Of a stretch of 17,723 bases of DNA, positions 14,003 through 17,723 are shown one piece after another. The stretch is from G020348385 sp964580235 (lineage in GTDB: Bacteria > Acidobacteriota > Aminicenantia > Aminicenantales > Aminicenantaceae), in assembly GCA_964580235.1 (NCBI GenBank), contig CAZOJY010000075.1:1-17723 (forward strand), given 5' to 3'. Made by a program: the position numbers and the translations under genes. A model generated the notes under the pieces. That model ran no database searches. It was not told where the DNA came from and saw only the letters and a program-made list of their open reading frames with translations. Position 1 is the stretch's first letter. Each line of letters opens with the position of its first letter.

Positions 14003-16594
14003 TTAGCGGATCATCGTGTTGAACAGAAGCTTGAATGTGCCGTTGGTTTGACACCGGTTCTGGGTCCGGAATCCGATCAGAACCAGCCGGCCTCTGCCGT
14101 ATTTGGCATTGACCATGGCAGGCATTTTGGTCAGGTGGTCTTCCCCGATAAGCCAGCCGCTCTGCAAAATATCTTTATCCTGATACCGGACAACTGTCTC
14201 GTACCGTTCACTGTTCTGGCTTGACGTGATGGCAAAAGCCTCACTGGAATAAAAAACCACATATCCCTCAGCAGGCATCCCGTAGGCCAAAGGATGGGAA
14301 TTCTCGAACTTCACTCTGAGGGTAGAACCGGGACAAAAGAATTCCTTAGAATCGAGGTTCTCGACTATATTGCGGACACCCAGACCGAATTTCTCTATCG
14401 CAAAGCTGCTGGCCTCTCCGAGGGTGACGAGGGTTCCTCCTTTTTCGACAAATTCCTTCAGCGCAGCGACACCTTCGCTGCCGATCCCACTGCGGTATTC
14501 AGGAGGAACTGCCGATATGTAACGGCGGTACCTGGGAGGGATTTCACCCATGATCATACCCGGAGAATCCTGGGGGAGGATGATCGTGTCATAATTTGTG
14601 TTGAGATGTCCTTTTTTAATCTCGGCATCCATCAGGGATGTATAGGGGAAAGCAAACATTTCGAGGAGAAAGCGTGTCCAGCCTTCGTCCATGTTGCCGC
14701 CATAGTAGCGCTGGTACATACCGACACGGGGCTTCTTCACTTCATGGATTCCTTTGTCGATCTTGCTTTTTAAAGAGACAAAGTCGACACCGGTTCGCTG
14801 GGCAATCTCCTTCATAACGCTTTCAGGTCCTTTATAAACGATGAAATCACCCTGGTTTAGACCAAACCCCGGCTTATCGATCCTTTGAACGGCTATGCCT
14901 TTATCAAGAAGAAGATTCACAGCTTTAAAGCTGGCGTTGAGACGTCCATCGAGCAAATATCCTTCTCCACCAGCCTCGACTTTGCCGGATACCTGTATTT
15001 GACCCGAAAGTATCTGGAAATCTCCTTCAGCCTCTTGATCCAGTGGATCGACACGCACACCCATAAATTCATTCATGGTGTGAGTAGCCAGGTCATAGGG
15101 CCGAAGCGGGGTTCCATCATCTTCCACGGTCCACTCATTTTCAGGATAAAAAGTGCGGCCAAGCAGATTCCTGATCAAACCCATTTTAGGCTGCGCCAGA
15201 CTAATGAGAAAAGATCCTTCCGGGTAAAAGCCATTTCCAACACGGAATTCCGAATTGGCCTGTTTGATCTCTATTCCTGACAAAAGCAGCGTGTTGATCA
15301 TCTGGATTGCGGTCAGGGAATCATGCTGATTTATTGGAACGACATAGGCTTTTGGCCGGCCGCTGGCTCCCCGCTCTGTCTGCCGTTTGGCTTTGAGATA
15401 GGCGTTCCAGAGCACAGTCTCCTTATTACGTGCGGCCAGATCCAGCATAGCCCAAGCTGCGATCTTCTGCTGCTCGACAATGTCCCGGAGATGCCACCAA
15501 CCACCAGGCCAGGGATTCGGGAAGGTTGTTTGAGCCTCGTATCTTGGGAACTGTCGAGCTCCTCCTTCGAGTTGTTCCGGGTGGATATACAGAGGGGTCG
15601 CTAATTGGGCGCTGGCCGATTCTGTGAGCATTCCGGCGATATTGTGGAAGGGTGTAATCCAGTGCCACCCGAAATGGCCCCAACCCGGGAACTGGGCGGC
15701 ATTGAGGATGCCAGATTTCCCGTTTTCCTCCAATTTATAGGCGATGTGGGCTCCATACCAGCTCATCTCGCGCCAGATCAAGGGATCGGCATAGGGCCGG
15801 ATGGGATCGCAGTATGGCGGGATGTAAAGGCGGGCACCGCTGCTTCCCATGTGGTGGTGATCGATGTAGGCTTGAGGGATCCAATCCCTGTAGAGAAGCT
15901 TGGCTGCATATTTCGATTCGATCATGTTGAGGAAATCCCCGTCCCGGTTGTTGTCGTGACCGACATATTTATGATACAGCCAGGGCAGACCGGTCCCTTC
16001 GTACTCCGTCCCCAGGGTTTTGTCGTACCAGTCGGTGACCATGATCTGGCCGTCCGGATTGAAGCAGGGAATCAGGAAAAAGATAACATTATCGAGAATG
16101 CGCTTTGTCTCCTCATCTTGGCGCGATAAAAGGTCATAGGTCAATTCAGGCGCCATCTGCGTTCCTCCTATTTCGGTGGCATGGAGGCTCATGGACTGGC
16201 ACATGACCGCTTTGCCTTCTTTGACCAATTTTTTGATCTCTGCCTCTGCAGTTCCCCTGGGATCGGAAAGCTTTGCATTTACTTCCCGAAGGTGCTCGAG
16301 GTCGGACAAATTCTCCTCAGAGGAAATAATAGCCACGAGAAAAGGATTGCCCATGGTGGATGGGCCCATGTTGATGACCTTGATGCAGCTGCTTTCTTGT
16401 TCCAGAAGCTTGTAATATTGGACAATTTTATCCCAGCGTGCAATTTTTTTGTCACTGCCGAGCTGGAACCCGAAAAATTCTTCGGGAGACGTGATCGCTG
16501 TTTGTGCATCGATGTTCTGGGCCAAAAAACCCAAAATAATCAGTGCCAGCACAAATATTTGAAGTTTGTGTTGAAATTTGTTGCTTTTTCTCAT
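14003..16594 (-). CDS. Exported M14 family metallopeptidase with C-terminal amidotransferase-like region (863 aa)
   Basis: The start ATG 16594 has an AGGAGGG site at ideal spacing. Residues 1-30 form a signal peptide (ending NIDAQ). The M14 catalytic domain spans about 40-360. Zinc ligands are His138 and Glu141 (SLHATE), with a His in DHHHMG (246-248). Arg217 in HDNNRDGD binds the substrate carboxylate and Glu325 in LTESASA is the catalytic Glu. NPDGQ at 179-183 fits the family. A beta-rich middle domain follows. The last about 220 residues form a class-I glutamine-amidotransferase-like fold with EGVAALKEFVEKGGTLVTLG and a closing GRGRLVLIGFRTQNRCQTN near the end. No catalytic Cys triad is evident there, so it is probably structural or ligand-binding. 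Large M14 proteins of this build are common in Bacteroidota- and Acidobacteriota-like genomes and are thought to process peptides extracellularly. Confidence 0.9.
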   Translation of the reverse strand: MRKSNKFQHKLQIFVLALIILGFLAQNIDAQTAITSPEEFFGFQLGSDKKIARWDKIVQYYKLLEQESSCIKVINMGPSTMGNPFLVAIISSEENLSDLEHLREVNAKLSDPRGTAEAEIKKLVKEGKAVMCQSMSLHATEIGGTQMAPELTYDLLSRQDEETKRILDNVIFFLIPCFNPDGQIMVTDWYDKTLGTEYEGTGLPWLYHKYVGHDNNRDGDFLNMIESKYAAKLLYRDWIPQAYIDHHHMGSSGARLYIPPYCDPIRPYADPLIWREMSWYGAHIAYKLEENGKSGILNAAQFPGWGHFGWHWITPFHNIAGMLTESASAQLATPLYIHPEQLEGGARQFPRYEAQTTFPNPWPGGWWHLRDIVEQQKIAAWAMLDLAARNKETVLWNAYLKAKRQTERGASGRPKAYVVPINQHDSLTAIQMINTLLLSGIEIKQANSEFRVGNGFYPEGSFLISLAQPKMGLIRNLLGRTFYPENEWTVEDDGTPLRPYDLATHTMNEFMGVRVDPLDQEAEGDFQILSGQIQVSGKVEAGGEGYLLDGRLNASFKAVNLLLDKGIAVQRIDKPGFGLNQGDFIVYKGPESVMKEIAQRTGVDFVSLKSKIDKGIHEVKKPRVGMYQRYYGGNMDEGWTRFLLEMFAFPYTSLMDAEIKKGHLNTNYDTIILPQDSPGMIMGEIPPRYRRYISAVPPEYRSGIGSEGVAALKEFVEKGGTLVTLGEASSFAIEKFGLGVRNIVENLDSKEFFCPGSTLRVKFENSHPLAYGMPAEGYVVFYSSEAFAITSSQNSERYETVVRYQDKDILQSGWLIGEDHLTKMPAMVNAKYGRGRLVLIGFRTQNRCQTNGTFKLLFNTMIR

Positions 16595-16744
16595 AAATGC
16601 CCTCCTAAATAAAATGTAAAATTTAATATGGGATTCACTTCATCATTAATATCTCGGATTGATGTTCAATTTCAACATAAAATTTCAAATCTCCTATTCA
16701 AATAAACAAAATGTGAGTATGATTGTTATTGTGTGGAGAAACCG

Positions 16745-17723
16745 ATGACCCGGGCAAAAACCAGCAAGAAAAAAAGAAAACCTTTGTGGTCTGCATTTTT
16801 AAGCTTTCTTTCGATGGGCCTTGGGCAGATTTACAATGGAGAGCTGTTCAAAGGGATGCTATTAAAATTTGCGCTGTTGTTTTCTCTTTGCTTGTTTGCC
16901 ATCGTTGTTTTTAAAAGCCCCAAGGAGCTTTTGTTGTGGACTATTATCATTATTATTTTTATCTTATTAAAACTGTATTCCATGGTTCAGGCTTTTCTCA
17001 AATCACGCCGATTGGGCACAAATTACACATTAAAACGATTCAATAAATCCTATATTTACACCGTAGTGACAACTGTTTTCCTCATATTGAATGTGGCCTT
17101 GCCGCTTTTGATAGCAAAGTATGCCCTTGTAGAAATGACGCCGTATCATCCTTTTCGTTCTGAGAGGGCGAAACAGCGATACTTGGAATTTTATGATGAC
17201 ATCGCAAAGGATTGGCCGGTCGAATCTGAGGTTCGGATGCTCAATACATCTTATGGCCAAACATACGTAAGGATCAGCGGACCGGCTGATTCTCCTCCCC
17301 TTGTGCTTATGCATGGTGCCAATGCAACCTCGCTTTCCTGGATACCAAACATAAAAGCTTTATCCGGAACTTATCGAACCTATGCGGTGGACAACATCTA
17401 TGACTTTGGCCGCAGTGTATTCATGAAAAAATTCAGGGTTCCTGAGGACTTCGTCGAATGGATGGATGAATTGTTCACAGCTCTCGATCTCGGAGACAGC
17501 ATCAACCTGATGGGATTGTCCTATGGCGGGTGGTTGACCAGTCAATACGCGCTCAGACATCCTGAACGGCTCGATAAAGTTATACTTCTGGCTCCGGCAG
17601 CAACCGTTCTTCCCCTGGGGTTTGGATTTATAAAACCTGCCCTTCTCAGCTTATTGCCTCATCGATATTTTGTGAAAAAAGGGATGCAATACATTCTAAC
17701 CTGGATAATTCATAAATTATCCA
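16745..17723 (+). CDS. TM2-like membrane domain fused to alpha/beta hydrolase, C-terminus beyond window
   Basis: From ATG 16745 (GGAGA site at 16735-16739) the frame is open to the right edge, 326 codons and one base. Residues 1-13 are basic. Residues 14-40 (WSAFLSFLSMGLGQIYNG and following) match the conserved GxGQxYNG segment of TM2-like membrane proteins. Two further hydrophobic segments lie at about 38-56 and 62-80, and another at 104-125. An alpha/beta hydrolase domain begins near 160. It has the oxyanion segment LVLMHGAN (187-193), YAVDNIYDFGRS (213-224) and the nucleophile elbow GLSYGG with Ser259. RHPERLDKVILLAPAA follows at 271-286. The Asp and His of the triad would lie beyond the window. 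The hydrolase part resembles carboxylesterase-like enzymes. The fusion anchors it in the membrane; the sidedness is not certain. It diverges from the large M14 gene with a 150-base gap. Confidence 0.85.
   Translation, partial: MTRAKTSKKKRKPLWSAFLSFLSMGLGQIYNGELFKGMLLKFALLFSLCLFAIVVFKSPKELLLWTIIIIIFILLKLYSMVQAFLKSRRLGTNYTLKRFNKSYIYTVVTTVFLILNVALPLLIAKYALVEMTPYHPFRSERAKQRYLEFYDDIAKDWPVESEVRMLNTSYGQTYVRISGPADSPPLVLMHGANATSLSWIPNIKALSGTYRTYAVDNIYDFGRSVFMKKFRVPEDFVEWMDELFTALDLGDSINLMGLSYGGWLTSQYALRHPERLDKVILLAPAATVLPLGFGFIKPALLSLLPHRYFVKKGMQYILTWIIHKLS

Noticed and set aside
15605..16129. Long plus-strand frame of 174 codons opposite the 863-aa M14 gene
   Set aside because: Its sequence mirrors codons of the real gene, and it has no family motif of its own.

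Overview
The window is bacterial chromosome with compact genes, strong Shine-Dalgarno sites and many exported proteins. The mix is an NHL-like 6-bladed beta-propeller lipid/secreted protein, a two-module FtsX/MacB-type permease, exported M14 carboxypeptidases, S9 prolyl-oligopeptidase-type peptidases, an iduronate-type sulfatase remnant and a TM1586-type nitroreductase. This is the style of gene content I associate with Acidobacteriota-like bacteria, particularly Candidatus Aminicenantes. That assignment is inference from gene style only; no rRNA or marker gene is present.

Layout. Positions 1-1007 (minus) hold a secreted beta-propeller protein cut by the window edge. Positions 1256-2850 (plus) hold two AT-rich genes, an unrecognised 243-aa protein and a DUF5677-like protein. 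A 555-base stretch without a clear gene follows and contains one strong intrinsic terminator. Positions 3406-4017 (minus) encode an exported GyrI-like ligand-binding protein, next to a 4Fe-4S C-terminal remnant (4075-4308). A full FtsX-type permease occupies 4421-6832.

Positions 6815-7366 are a deletion scar. The last 45 codons of a sulfatase on the minus strand abut, base to base, the C-terminal half of an S9 peptidase on the plus strand, and the S9 half carries two further internal deletions. Immediately downstream is an ABC exporter operon: ATPase 7375-8280 and ABC-2 permease 8267-9088, overlapping by 14 bases.

Positions 9136-16594 are dominated by minus-strand exported peptidases: an M14 carboxypeptidase followed by an S9 peptidase in one likely operon, and a second, larger M14 protein with a C-terminal glutamine-amidotransferase-like region. 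A nitroreductase lies between them on the plus strand. From 16745 to the window end, a plus-strand gene encodes a TM2-like membrane segment fused to an alpha/beta hydrolase; it is open at the right edge.

Taken together, the right half looks like a peptide-scavenging locus. S9 and M14 enzymes would trim peptides outside the cytoplasm, with membrane exporters alongside. I found no CRISPR array, tRNA, rRNA, intact transposase or integrase. The most unusual points are the back-to-back gene scar at 6952/6953, the TM2-hydrolase fusion, the exported GyrI-like protein and the small AT-rich gene pair.
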